DNA from: Agreia sp. Leaf283
Lineage (GTDB): Bacteria; Actinomycetota; Actinomycetes; Actinomycetales; Microbacteriaceae
Length of the DNA: 64,000 nt
Direction: 5' to 3'
NCBI RefSeq assembly: GCF_001422485.1
Contig: NZ_LMNF01000001.1
Coordinates: 1,021-65,020 of the forward strand
Part shown: in pieces, positions 8,708 to 17,542 of the stretch
Numbering within the stretch: the stretch's first letter is position 1
Layout of the letters: each line of letters starts with the position of its first letter
The notes under the pieces: generated by a model
Told to the model about the DNA's origin: nothing
Database searches by the model: none
Seen by the model: only the letters and a program-made list of their open reading frames with translations
Program-made: the position numbers and the translations under genes

Positions 8708-9772
8708 ATGACCACAACCGTTCTCGTCACGGGAGGTGCCGGCTTCATCGGCTGTGCGCTGTCGAAGCAATTGCCCGATCACTTCGACCGAGTGGTGGCG
8801 TTCGACAATCTCCACCCGCAGATCCACCCGACGGCAACGCGTCCGGCCGACCTCGACGAGAGAGTCGAGTTCATCAAGGGCGACGTGACCGTCGCCGAGG
8901 ATTGGGATCGGCTGCTGGCCGATGTCCGGCCGAACGTCGTCATCCACCTCGCCGCCGAGACGGGAACCGGCCAGTCGCTGACCGAGGCCACACGGCACGC
9001 GAAGGTCAACGTCGTCGGCACGACGGAACTGCTCGACGCCCTGGTCCGCCACGACGCCCTGCCCGAGAAGATCGTGCTGAGCTCCTCCCGCGCCGTCTAC
9101 GGCGAGGGCGCCTGGGTCGACGCCGACGGAGTCGTGAGCTACCCCGGCCAGCGGTCCGACGCCATGTTGGAATCCGGCCAGTGGGACTTCCCCGGACTCA
9201 CGGTTCTCCCGTTCGAGTCGTCGAAGGTCTCCCCCAACCCCACCAGCGTCTACGGCTCGACGAAGCTGGCGCAGGAGAACATCCTCCGGGCGTGGTGCCT
9301 GGCGCTCAACGTGACACCTGTTCTCTTCAGGCTGCAGAACGTCTACGGGCCGGGCCAGTCGCTCAGCAACCCCTACACCGGAATCGTGTCGTTCTTCGCG
9401 CAGAAGGCCAAGGCCCTCGAGGTGATTCCCGTCTACGAAGACGGCGAGATCATTCGTGACTTCGTCTACATCGACGACGTCGCGAACGCCCTCGTGCAGG
9501 GCGTGCTGCATTCGGGCGCGAACGAGCATGCCTACGACATCGGGTCGGGTGAAGGCACGAGCATCCTTCGCATCGCGGGTCTGATCGCCGACTACTACGG
9601 CGCCCCCGCACCCCAGATCAACGGCAAGTACCGCAACGGCGACGTGCGAGCGGCAAGCTCCGAGATCGGTGCATCCGAGGCCGCCCTGTCGTGGAAGCCC
9701 GAGGTCATGGTCGCCGACGGCGTCGTGCGGCTCTGCAAGTGGATCGACGCCGGAGCACCGGCCCTCGTATAG
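8708..9772 (+). CDS. NAD-dependent sugar epimerase, probably dTDP-L-rhamnose 4-epimerase
   Basis: 354 aa extended short-chain dehydrogenase. The Rossmann motif GGAGFIG is at the N-terminus and the catalytic YGSTK pair follows later. The stretch DNLHPQIHP after the second strand is typical of the dTDP-L-rhamnose 4-epimerase branch, which makes dTDP-6-deoxy-L-talose. An AGGAG ribosome site is ten bases before the ATG. Together with rmlA at 40.6 kb this suggests that the polymer contains 6-deoxytalose beside rhamnose. The alternative is another NDP-sugar 4-epimerase; the specific activity is an inference. It converges on wzt across a hairpin. Confidence 0.75.
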   Translation: MTTTVLVTGGAGFIGCALSKQLPDHFDRVVAFDNLHPQIHPTATRPADLDERVEFIKGDVTVAEDWDRLLADVRPNVVIHLAAETGTGQSLTEATRHAKVNVVGTTELLDALVRHDALPEKIVLSSSRAVYGEGAWVDADGVVSYPGQRSDAMLESGQWDFPGLTVLPFESSKVSPNPTSVYGSTKLAQENILRAWCLALNVTPVLFRLQNVYGPGQSLSNPYTGIVSFFAQKAKALEVIPVYEDGEIIRDFVYIDDVANALVQGVLHSGANEHAYDIGSGEGTSILRIAGLIADYYGAPAPQINGKYRNGDVRAASSEIGASEAALSWKPEVMVADGVVRLCKWIDAGAPALV

Positions 9773-9778
9773 AACGGT

Positions 9779-9809
9779 CCGGGATGCTGCCATCACGGCG
9801 GCATCCCGG
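9779..9809. terminator. Hairpin between convergent genes
   Basis: Two 13-base arms (9779-9791 and 9797-9809) pair fully, with one G-T wobble, around a five-base loop. It lies in the 47 bp between the convergent epimerase and wzt genes and could end transcription from both sides. There is no long T run. Confidence 0.6.
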
Positions 9810-9819
9810 CTGTCGCGGC

Positions 9820-11007
9820 TCAGCCGACGACGATCTCGGTCTCTGCGTGAACGGTACCTACCGCCAGGCTGTAGTACGGCACATTGAATGACAGCACCTG
9901 CACGAGGTCGTGCATGTGCACTCCCGACGTGTCCATCAGGGATGCGCTGATGAAGTACTTACCACTGCCGAAGTTCGAGTTCTTCAAGACGAACGTGACC
10001 GTCTGAGCCTCTCGAAGGGGACTGAGCTTGATTCCCGCGCGCTTGGTGGTCGATCCGTAGACGACCTGCCCGGAGACGCTGTCGATCTGCAGTGCCGCCA
10101 TCCAGTTGGGCATGCCCGTGTCGTGCTCGAAGGTCATGGCGACCTCGATGTCGTCTCCGGGTTCTACGGCCGCGCCCTGCTCCCGCCCGACGACGGTCAT
10201 CGTGACATCGAGAATACGACCCTGGTTGATGGGCTCGTCGGCGTGAGCCGCTACCTCTTCGAGGCGCCTGTCTTCGAGGATGTCCCGGAACGTGGCCGTG
10301 GCCTTCTGCGGCTCCCCGTCGAAGACGACAGAACCCGCCTTGAGCAGCACGGCACGATCGCAGAGCTCGTTGACCTGCCCGAGCGAATGGGTCACGAGGA
10401 TGATCGTGCGGCCCTCTGCCTGGAACGAACGGATCTTGTCGAGGCATTTGCGCTGGAAGGCCTCGTCTCCGACGGCGAGCACCTCGTCGACGAGCAGGAG
10501 GTCGGGATCGACGTGGATGGCGACGGAGAACGCCAGTCGCACGTACATGCCGCTCGAGTAGAACTTGACCTGTGTGTCGATGAAGTTCGCGATGCCGGAG
10601 AACTCGACGATGTCGTCGAAGTAGAAGTCGGTCTGCTTGCGGCTGAGGCCGAGGATAGAGGCATTCAGGTAGACGTTCTCACGGCCCGTCAGGTCGGGAT
10701 GGAAACCGGCACCGAGCTCGAGCAGGGCCGCGAGGCGTCCGCGCCGCAGGACCGAACCGGAGGTCGGCTCGATGATGCCTCCGATGGCCTTGAGCAGCGT
10801 GCTCTTGCCTGAGCCGTTCGACCCGATGAGGCCGATGGTGCTGCCCGACTCGATCTCGAGGCTGATGTCCCGGAGCGCCCAGAAGTCTTCTCTGAACTTC
10901 GCGGAGCGGCCCGCGTTGACGATGCGCTCCTTGAGGCTCTTCTCCTTGCGGATGACGAACCGCTTCGAGACGTTCGACAGCTGGACGACGGGTACTGACT
11001 TCACCAT
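9820..11007 (-). CDS. wzt: ABC transporter ATP-binding protein for polysaccharide export, with Wzt-type C-terminal domain
   Basis: 395 aa. Residues 1-240 are the nucleotide-binding domain: Walker A GSNGSGKST at 62-70, signature YSSGMYVRLAF, and Walker B LLLVDEVLAVGD. Residues from about 250 onward form an extra beta-rich domain like the Wzt carbohydrate-binding C-terminus, which in O-antigen systems recognises the end of the chain before export. The permease gene starts upstream and ends only three bases before this start, so both are one operon. The pair exports a finished lipid-linked polymer through the cytoplasmic membrane. The chain-recognition role is inferred from the domain. Confidence 0.9.
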   Translation of the reverse strand: MVKSVPVVQLSNVSKRFVIRKEKSLKERIVNAGRSAKFREDFWALRDISLEIESGSTIGLIGSNGSGKSTLLKAIGGIIEPTSGSVLRRGRLAALLELGAGFHPDLTGRENVYLNASILGLSRKQTDFYFDDIVEFSGIANFIDTQVKFYSSGMYVRLAFSVAIHVDPDLLLVDEVLAVGDEAFQRKCLDKIRSFQAEGRTIILVTHSLGQVNELCDRAVLLKAGSVVFDGEPQKATATFRDILEDRRLEEVAAHADEPINQGRILDVTMTVVGREQGAAVEPGDDIEVAMTFEHDTGMPNWMAALQIDSVSGQVVYGSTTKRAGIKLSPLREAQTVTFVLKNSNFGSGKYFISASLMDTSGVHMHDLVQVLSFNVPYYSLAVGTVHAETEIVVG

Positions 11008-11010
11008 GTT

Positions 11011-11922
11011 CTAGAGCTCCTGAGCGAAGTTGCCCTGCAACCTCGAGAAAACGCGCTGCGCACCGAACAGAAGAGCCACTCCGACGACGCCGGCGATCAG
11101 CAGGCGAAGCGCGAGCAGTGGCAGCGGTTCCGCATCGCTGGTCGGGGCCCAGAAGGCCTCCTGGAAGCCGATCACCGCGAGGGTCACCGGGTTGTTGAGA
11201 TAGATCTCGGCCAGCCACGGGGGCATGCGGTCTGTGGCGAACGACCAGTGGTACAGGATCGGCGTGCCCCACATGAACAGCATCAGAACGACCTCCACGA
11301 GGTACTGCACGTCGCGCAGGTAGACATTCAGCGCAGACAGCAGGATGCCGATGGCCGTCGCGTAGATGAGAACCACCGCGAAACCACCGAGACCGTAGAG
11401 AAGATGAGGCCCGAAGGTGAGGGTGCCGAACACCGCCGCGGCGATGAGGAGAATAACGAACTGGATGAGGAAGTTGAAGATGGCGGAGCCGACCGCAGAC
11501 AGGGGGAAGATCTCGCGGGGCAGGTAGACCTTCTTGACCAGGCCCGAGTTCGCGATGATCGACGACGTGGCGCCTCCGACCACCTCGCTGAAGAGGAGGT
11601 AGATCGTGAGACCGGCGAAGAGATAGATGGCGAAGTTCTCGACGTTGCGCGCCGCTCCGAGGAACTCCCCGACCACGATCGCGTAGATGAGCAGCTGCGT
11701 GAGCGGTTTGATGAGGCTCCAGAAGAAGCCGAGGGTGCTGTCTTTGTAGCGGGCCTTCAACTCGCGGCGGGTCAGGAGACCGAGCAGCTCGCGGTGCCGC
11801 CAGATGTCGACCAGCTGCGATGTGGTGCGTCCGATTCCGACGCCCGGAGATCCTGCACCCTCCCAGGGGAGGGAGTCGAGACGTTCTATGCGCTGTGCAG
11901 GGGACTCTTGAATGCCAGCCAT
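11011..11922 (-). CDS. wzm: ABC transporter permease for polysaccharide export
   Basis: 303 aa with a cytoplasmic N-terminal stretch and six hydrophobic segments, typical of the ABC-2 family. Diagnostic parts are LLTRRELKARYKDS before the first segment, FFWSLIKPL, and WGTPILYHW followed by LNNPVT near the end. Its partner is the ATPase three bases downstream. It forms the channel for a lipid-linked surface polymer such as teichoic-type or rhamnan-type glycan. A 116-bp gap upstream separates it from the next reverse-strand gene. A Wzx-like flippase is also present at 38 kb, so two export routes coexist in this locus. Confidence 0.9.
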   Translation of the reverse strand: MAGIQESPAQRIERLDSLPWEGAGSPGVGIGRTTSQLVDIWRHRELLGLLTRRELKARYKDSTLGFFWSLIKPLTQLLIYAIVVGEFLGAARNVENFAIYLFAGLTIYLLFSEVVGGATSSIIANSGLVKKVYLPREIFPLSAVGSAIFNFLIQFVILLIAAAVFGTLTFGPHLLYGLGGFAVVLIYATAIGILLSALNVYLRDVQYLVEVVLMLFMWGTPILYHWSFATDRMPPWLAEIYLNNPVTLAVIGFQEAFWAPTSDAEPLPLLALRLLIAGVVGVALLFGAQRVFSRLQGNFAQEL

Positions 11923-12038
11923 CTTGTTGCGGCCTCCAAGCCAATAAGTGCGTCAGCCCGGTGAGTAGGCCGCTTTAGAGGATACAACAGTCGAATGAGT
12001 GCACCGTCGAAGGCGCGGGCACGACCATTCGCGCCGAT

Positions 12039-12812
12039 TCAGGCCCGCAGAGAGGCGTAGAAATCAGGCTTGAGGCTCGCCTGGCTGTAGAACTGATTCG
12101 TCTCATCCATCACGAAATCGATGTCGACGTCGAGCTTGGCCAGCGTGTAGCCGTGTCGGGTGGCGAAGTAACTCAGCCAGATGTCGTCGAGCATCCAGTA
12201 TTTCTCGGGAATCGTCGTGAAGAACGTCTTGTCGGCGAAGATCCGCGACGAACAGATCATGCCGCCCGGCCCGATGTGGTCGACATGCTCACCGGGCTTC
12301 GCCTTCTGTCGTTCCCAGTAGGAGTCTCCGACGGTCCAGGCCCACCATGCGGAGATGGTGTCGGGCCGGTAGGCGGCGATCGCCTTCGAGACGAAGGTCG
12401 GCGCGATGTCCTGGTCGTCGTCGATGACGATGATGGGTTCACCGTCGGCAGAGAGCTTGCGCGCCCAGTAGAAGCGGGCGATCGAGCCGAGGTTGTACGG
12501 CGTCTTGACGAGATCGACCGTCTTCAGCGCGCCCTTCGCGGTGAACTCTGCGATGGCCCGGCGATACACCTCATGCTCGCTCTTGTTGTTGTTCCAGAGG
12601 TACAGCCGGATGCCGGCGGCGAAGTCCTGCGAATCGAGAAGCTCGAGGATGTCGGTTATACGCGAAGACCTGTTCCACAGGCAGATGAGGACTCGCGCCT
12701 CGCCTCCTGCGACCGGGGCGAACTCCGTGGATTCGGAACGGAACCTGCCTGCCAGCAGTCGCCTCTTGATGACTCGCTTGACAAGGGTCTCCAGTGGCTG
12801 TCTTCCGATCAC
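12039..12812 (-). CDS. Glycosyltransferase-like protein, GT-A fold
   Basis: 257 aa from GTG 12812, or 259 aa from GTG 12818. The later start is preferred because TAGGCT at 12819-12824 lies six bases before it, matching the leaderless pattern elsewhere in the window. The sequence shows RVLICLWNRSSR, then IVIDDDQDIAP as the metal/nucleotide motif, and MLDDIWLSYF near the C-terminus, where an acceptor-side acidic residue is expected. It is therefore a nucleotide-sugar transferase, short and without membrane segments. The sugar is unknown. Its gene follows the epimerase/CapD pair on the same strand, with a 12-bp gap to the epimerase stop. Confidence 0.65.
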   Translation of the reverse strand: MIGRQPLETLVKRVIKRRLLAGRFRSESTEFAPVAGGEARVLICLWNRSSRITDILELLDSQDFAAGIRLYLWNNNKSEHEVYRRAIAEFTAKGALKTVDLVKTPYNLGSIARFYWARKLSADGEPIIVIDDDQDIAPTFVSKAIAAYRPDTISAWWAWTVGDSYWERQKAKPGEHVDHIGPGGMICSSRIFADKTFFTTIPEKYWMLDDIWLSYFATRHGYTLAKLDVDIDFVMDETNQFYSQASLKPDFYASLRA

Positions 12813-12824
12813 CCCCACAGCCTA

Positions 12825-13700
12825 TTACGTCACCGCACCCGACGATCGAGGATCGAATCCGAGCAGCCGACGCGCACGGCCGATGTCTGCGACGCTCGAG
12901 CTCGGCCGCCCGGGCGTCGCCGAATAGTAGACCGGAGAGACGCGCGCCAGGTTCTGCACCAGTTGACGGGAGGTCAGTCCGATGCCCGATCCGATATTGA
13001 CCGTGGCATGCGGCATGCCGAGGTCGACCGCCAACGAGAGCACGATCGCGTCAACGACGTCGTCGACGTGAACGTAGTCCCGCACGAACTCGTCCATCGC
13101 ACGGAGCTCGACAGGACGGTCGGGCGTGGACTGCCGCAGACGCTCGACGAGCGACGCATCGAACCCTGGCCCGAACACGTTGAAGATGCGGAGCGCAACG
13201 GAGGTGAGAGACGCATCGGATTCCCGGGCAGTAAGAGCCAGGACGTCTTCCGCGCGCAGCTTCTGCCGCCCGTAGGTGCTCGAAGGAGCGGTCACGGCGG
13301 ACTCCGGAACGGGGCCGGAGAACCCGTCGCCGTAGACCGCAGCGGTCGAGGCGAAGACGAAACGTGTCTGCCCACGGCTGGCGAGCGAACGGGCCAGAAC
13401 GCCGGTGCCGTCGACATTGATGCGCGCCGCCATCTCGGGATCCTCGTCGCAGCGAGCCCCGACGGAGGCCCCGAGATGCACGATCGCGTCTGGCTTCGCA
13501 TCGTCGACCATCCGCCGCACGAGATCGGCGTCGGCGAGATCGACGCGCGGTAGCACGCCACCCCCGGACTCAGTCGTGCCGCCGACTGCCACCACGTCGT
13601 ACTCGGGCTTCAGCCGAAGCGCTGCGACGAGGCGGCGGCCGAGACGGCCGCTCGCGCCGGTCACCAGCACCCGGGTAGGCGTGGGGCGCCCGGCGGTCAT
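12825..13700 (-). CDS. NAD-dependent sugar epimerase/reductase
   Basis: 291 aa extended SDR. GASGRLGRR near residue 15 is the nucleotide-binding loop, VHLGAS the strand-four motif, and STYGRQKL supplies the Tyr-Lys catalytic pair. The length and the DYVHVDDVV segment fit NDP-sugar epimerases, dehydratases or 4-reductases. Its start overlaps the stop of the CapD-like gene by four bases (ATGA), so the two are co-translated and probably act in sequence: CapD makes a 4-keto sugar and this enzyme reduces or epimerises it. The exact product cannot be read from sequence. Confidence 0.75.
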   Translation of the reverse strand: MTAGRPTPTRVLVTGASGRLGRRLVAALRLKPEYDVVAVGGTTESGGGVLPRVDLADADLVRRMVDDAKPDAIVHLGASVGARCDEDPEMAARINVDGTGVLARSLASRGQTRFVFASTAAVYGDGFSGPVPESAVTAPSSTYGRQKLRAEDVLALTARESDASLTSVALRIFNVFGPGFDASLVERLRQSTPDRPVELRAMDEFVRDYVHVDDVVDAIVLSLAVDLGMPHATVNIGSGIGLTSRQLVQNLARVSPVYYSATPGRPSSSVADIGRARRLLGFDPRSSGAVT

Positions 13701-15070
13701 TGGATGGCGAAGCCCAGTGACCGCAGTCGCTCCACCGTCTCGATCGAGTCGATCGAGTACGATCGCGTCGCTGCGAGGAGCTCGCCGACCTTGTTCATGA
13801 AGTCCGCGGTATCGAACTCCTGGGCATCCCTCACGACGAAGATCTTGCTGTTCGGTGTGGCCGCCACCTTGTCCGGCTCGTAGCTGAGTTCCTCGAACAT
13901 CTTCTCCCCCGGCCGCAGTCCCACGAACTCCACGGAGAGGGTGGGGTCGACGGCGTGGATGAGACTGGTCGCGAGGTCGAGGATCTTCACCGGCTCCCCC
14001 ATGTCGAGCACGAAGATGTCGCTGGCTTCTCCCACGATCGCCGACTGGATGACGAGGTGGCTCGCCTCGTCGATGGTCATGAAGAAGCGCGTGATGTCGG
14101 GATGCGTGACCGTGAGCGGCTGTCGTTTCGCGATCTGGGAACGGAAGGTCTGCATGACGCTGCCGTTGCTCTGGATCACGTTGCCGAACCGCACCGCGTT
14201 GAAGGCCGTCTCAGGATGGTCTGCGGCGATGGCCTGCATCATCATCTCGCCGATCCTCTTGGTCGACCCCATGACGTTCACCGGATTGACTGCCTTGTCG
14301 GTGGAGACGTAGATGAAGTTCTCGACCGCGAACCGAGTGGCCAGCTGCATGAGGTTGAGCGTGCCCCAGACGTTGTTGTTGACCGCCTCGATGGGGTTCG
14401 CCTGCATCAGCGGAACATGCTTGTACGCGGCCGCATGGAAGACGACCTGTGGGCGGTATCGCTCGAAGAGCTGGGTGAGAAGAAGGTCGTTCTTGATATC
14501 GGCGATGTGATATTCGATGCCGGATGCGGCACTGCCCAGCTCTTCGCTGAGGAAGAAGATCCCGTTCTCCCACCAGTCGACGCAGACGACGACCTCTGCC
14601 CCCATGCCGGCGAGCTGCTTCACGAGACGGGATCCGATCGAGCCGGCGGCGCCCGTGACGAGCACCCGTTTGCCTCGAACGAACGCCTGCGCCGACAGCA
14701 CATCGTGTTTGACCGGCTTTCGACCGACGAGGTCGAGCACGTCGACATCGGTCAGGTCGTTGATGTCGACGGTCTCCCTGGTCAGGATCTCGTGCGTGCG
14801 GGGAATGATCGCGATGTCGACCCGACTGACGTCGACGGAATTGATGAAGTCGCGCACGGTCGTCGCGTCCACCGAAGGGATGGCGAAGTAGGCGAGGTCG
14901 ACGTCGTGCCGTGCCACCACCTCGTTGACATCTGCCAGGGTGCCCAGCACGTCAGGGCCGGAGACCAGGTCGTCGAGAAATCCCACGACGGTGCCGCCTC
15001 GCTGGGTGATATCGGCGGCCAGCGCCTTGCCGGCTGTGCCGTGGCCAACGATCAGTATTCGACTATCCAT
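13697..15070 (-). CDS. CapD/WbpM-type NDP-sugar 4,6-dehydratase, soluble form
   Basis: 457 aa from ATG 15070, or 459 aa from GTG 15076; TAGGGT lies seven bases before the ATG. Residues 1-125 form a CoA-binding-like Rossmann domain (ILIVGHGTAGKALA), and residues from about 133 form the SDR domain with GAAGSIGSRL. The catalytic segment reads STDKAVNPVNVMGSTK, so Met takes the place of the Tyr found in short dehydratases; this Ser-Met-Lys type is known from the large WbpM/PglF enzymes. Those normally carry four N-terminal membrane helices, which are missing here. The likely reaction is UDP-HexNAc to a 4-keto-6-deoxy sugar. Confidence 0.8.
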   Translation of the reverse strand: MDSRILIVGHGTAGKALAADITQRGGTVVGFLDDLVSGPDVLGTLADVNEVVARHDVDLAYFAIPSVDATTVRDFINSVDVSRVDIAIIPRTHEILTRETVDINDLTDVDVLDLVGRKPVKHDVLSAQAFVRGKRVLVTGAAGSIGSRLVKQLAGMGAEVVVCVDWWENGIFFLSEELGSAASGIEYHIADIKNDLLLTQLFERYRPQVVFHAAAYKHVPLMQANPIEAVNNNVWGTLNLMQLATRFAVENFIYVSTDKAVNPVNVMGSTKRIGEMMMQAIAADHPETAFNAVRFGNVIQSNGSVMQTFRSQIAKRQPLTVTHPDITRFFMTIDEASHLVIQSAIVGEASDIFVLDMGEPVKILDLATSLIHAVDPTLSVEFVGLRPGEKMFEELSYEPDKVAATPNSKIFVVRDAQEFDTADFMNKVGELLAATRSYSIDSIETVERLRSLGFAIQ

Positions 15071-15077
15071 CCCCACG

Positions 15078-15083
15078 ACCCTA
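15078..15083 (-). promoter_or_regulatory. Leaderless-type -10 box for the CapD-like gene
   Basis: TAGGGT on the reverse strand, seven bases before ATG 15070. It supports that start over GTG 15076. Confidence 0.45.
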
Positions 15084-15120
15084 GTTCACGTGCGGCCACA
15101 CGGCTGGCCTATACGCGCTC

Positions 15121-17469
15121 TCAGCAGCCGGTCAGCGATTCCACGTTCGCAGAGAGCGTGGCGGTGCCACCGAGCAGCGTGACCGAGGTCGTTCCCATCT
15201 TGGCGATGTCGGACAGCACGTCGACGGGAACACAGTCCTGGCGCACCATGTAGACAGGGGCGCCCTGCTTTCCCGCCAGGGCAGCGCCCGCGAGGGCGTC
15301 GGGGAAGTTCAGACCGGTGGCGAGATAGACCGTCGGTACAGGGGCGGTCTTGAAGGCGTCGCGGTTGATGTTGACCGATGCCTCGAACCGGTCGGCGCCG
15401 CTGAGTCGGACGACGTCGCCCACCTCACCGGAGAGTCCGGCTTCGATGCCGGGCGACACCGATGCCGGGCCCCCGGCGATGCGCACGGACGACACACCGA
15501 GGTCGTTGATGAGCGCCATCGTGTCGGAGTCCACCGAGGAGGCGGCCCCGTTCACGAGAATCACCGGCGAACCGGACTTGCCGCCGGCCGCACTGGCCGA
15601 GAGGGCGTCGGGAAAGTTGGCTCCGGTCGAGACGTAGGCCATGGAGGCCGTGGTGAACGCGTACTCCACCAGTGCCCGCGACACGACATACCGGTCGGCA
15701 CCGTCGACACGGTGGATCGAGTCCGACGCGAGAGTACGCAGCTGCTCGAAGACGGCGGGAGAGACGGAGTTCGGCCCGCCGACCACAACGATCTTCGTCG
15801 GCTGGAGTCGCTGGATCTCGTCACGGACCACGTCGGGGAGGTCTCCGGGCCGAGTCAACAGCAGCGGCCCGCCCTCTTTCACCGCAGCCGGCGCCGCGCT
15901 GAGCGCATCCGGGTAGTTCGCACCTGTCGCGACGTAGACGACGCCGGCCTGACCGGCAAACGCCCTCTGCGAGATCGCCACGGCGACGTCGTAGCGATCC
16001 GCGCCGGCGATCCGATCGACCGCGGGCGCCGCGACGACCGTGAACGAGCCGGTGACGGTCGCCGACTCGGAATAGGTGTTCCATGTGGCGCGTGCGGTGT
16101 AGCTGTGCGAACCCAACGAGAGCGACCCCATGGGAAGCTGCCACCGGCCGTCGGACCCGACGGACACGGTGCGGGTGGGCACGGTGTCGCCACTGATCTC
16201 GATCTTGATCCTGTTGGTCGCGTTCGCCTTGGCCAACGTGCCCCGCAGGCTGCCGCCCTGGCTGACATTCTGCCCGTTCGACGGGTTCGTCACGACGGGC
16301 GTCGCGACGGTCACCAGCGGCTCCCAGCCCGGCTGGTTCGAGTTGACGCTCGTCTTCTTCGCGCTGGAGACCATGGGGAAGTACGAGGAGAAGTAGTCGG
16401 AACTGCCGCACGGGGTGACGGACGTGTCCGGGCCGGCAGACGTCAGCCCCACGGCGGTCGTACCGGAAACGGCGGCACCGCCGCTGTCGCCGTGGTCGGC
16501 GCAGGTGTCCGCGATGATCGAATTGACGACCTTGCCCCCGACCGACAGATCGTAGTCGACGGCCAGAATCGTTCCGCAGCTCCATCCGGTGCGCTCGCCG
16601 GACTTGCACAGGCTCGCTCCCGTCACTGCGGCGCGGCTGTCGGTCAGCGATAGTGGAGCCGAGGCGAGGGCGGCGCCTTTCGCCCCGCCCCATGTCACGA
16701 CCTGCGGCTTCAACGTCCATCCCGACTGAACGGTGACCAGACCCGAGTCGCTGCCGCCGCCGAAGCGGAACGAGGACGCGACCGGTGAGCCGACATCGGC
16801 TCCCTGACTCACACTCGCCCCGGCACTGCTCTGGTTCAGCACGAATGCCTGGCCGGAGATGGTCGTTCCGGGAGGATAGCAATGCCCGGCCGTGACGAAT
16901 TGATTGGTAGAAGCGGCTCTGCCCACGAAGCCGACCGAGCATGCCGACCCCTGGCCGGAGGTGTCGAAGTAGCCCCAACCCTGGCCTCCATAGAGGTCGG
17001 CGAGGGGAACGGCGCCGGAGGTATCGATCGAGAGAGCCGGCGGATCGCCGAACGCGACCGTGGCTCCCGTCGCTTCGACGGCGGCTGCGGCCGTCGAATC
17101 GTCGGGGTCGACGTAGACCGTGAGTTCGGTGCCCTCCATCTGCGAGCCGCGGACGCCGTATCCGTCATCGGTGAGGTTCTCGACCACGTACGACGCGTCG
17201 GCAGCCGCATCGGCGTTCGCGAGGTACTCCTCGCCGCTCTCGCCGAGATCGCGGGCGACTGCATCGACGAGCCCGGGGTCGAGAGACGAGACGTCGGACG
17301 AGTAGGCCTCGGCGGGATACTCGCCCATCGTGGCCACCGGTGGAACGACCGGATCGGGGTCGACGGCCGCAGCAGGCGACAGACCCGCAGACAGGACGAC
17401 GGCGCAGGCGAGAACCGCCACGCTGGAAGCAGAGAGAAAGCGACGCACAGAACGGCCCCTAATATTCAC
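15121..17469 (-). CDS. Secreted streptogrisin-like serine protease with three CWB2 cell-wall-binding repeats
   Basis: 782 aa from GTG 17469. A signal peptide (residues 1-35, ending near AAA-V) leads into a propeptide-like region and a chymotrypsin-fold protease: His196 in TAGHC, probable Asp241 in GSDSGLV, and Ser329 in GDSGG. An Ig-like stretch follows (about 395-480). The last 300 residues contain three cell-wall-binding-repeat-2 units, each opening with a GADRY/GADRF motif. CWB2 units hold proteins non-covalently on cell-wall polymers. A 13-bp palindrome (17464-17476) overlaps the start codon. The gene is set among glycan genes, which suggests that the protein binds or patrols the polymer made here. 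Confidence 0.85.
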   Translation of the reverse strand: MNIRGRSVRRFLSASSVAVLACAVVLSAGLSPAAAVDPDPVVPPVATMGEYPAEAYSSDVSSLDPGLVDAVARDLGESGEEYLANADAAADASYVVENLTDDGYGVRGSQMEGTELTVYVDPDDSTAAAAVEATGATVAFGDPPALSIDTSGAVPLADLYGGQGWGYFDTSGQGSACSVGFVGRAASTNQFVTAGHCYPPGTTISGQAFVLNQSSAGASVSQGADVGSPVASSFRFGGGSDSGLVTVQSGWTLKPQVVTWGGAKGAALASAPLSLTDSRAAVTGASLCKSGERTGWSCGTILAVDYDLSVGGKVVNSIIADTCADHGDSGGAAVSGTTAVGLTSAGPDTSVTPCGSSDYFSSYFPMVSSAKKTSVNSNQPGWEPLVTVATPVVTNPSNGQNVSQGGSLRGTLAKANATNRIKIEISGDTVPTRTVSVGSDGRWQLPMGSLSLGSHSYTARATWNTYSESATVTGSFTVVAAPAVDRIAGADRYDVAVAISQRAFAGQAGVVYVATGANYPDALSAAPAAVKEGGPLLLTRPGDLPDVVRDEIQRLQPTKIVVVGGPNSVSPAVFEQLRTLASDSIHRVDGADRYVVSRALVEYAFTTASMAYVSTGANFPDALSASAAGGKSGSPVILVNGAASSVDSDTMALINDLGVSSVRIAGGPASVSPGIEAGLSGEVGDVVRLSGADRFEASVNINRDAFKTAPVPTVYLATGLNFPDALAGAALAGKQGAPVYMVRQDCVPVDVLSDIAKMGTTSVTLLGGTATLSANVESLTGC

Positions 17470-17542
17470 AGTGAATGGATCCCCTTGGCAGAATCATGGC
17501 GGCAGCCGCCGATAATTCCTAATCGGGTCTCACGAACACCCC

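Noticed and set aside
13955-15253. Plus-strand open frame of 432 codons
   Set aside because: Antisense shadow of the CapD-like gene, with biased composition and no motifs.
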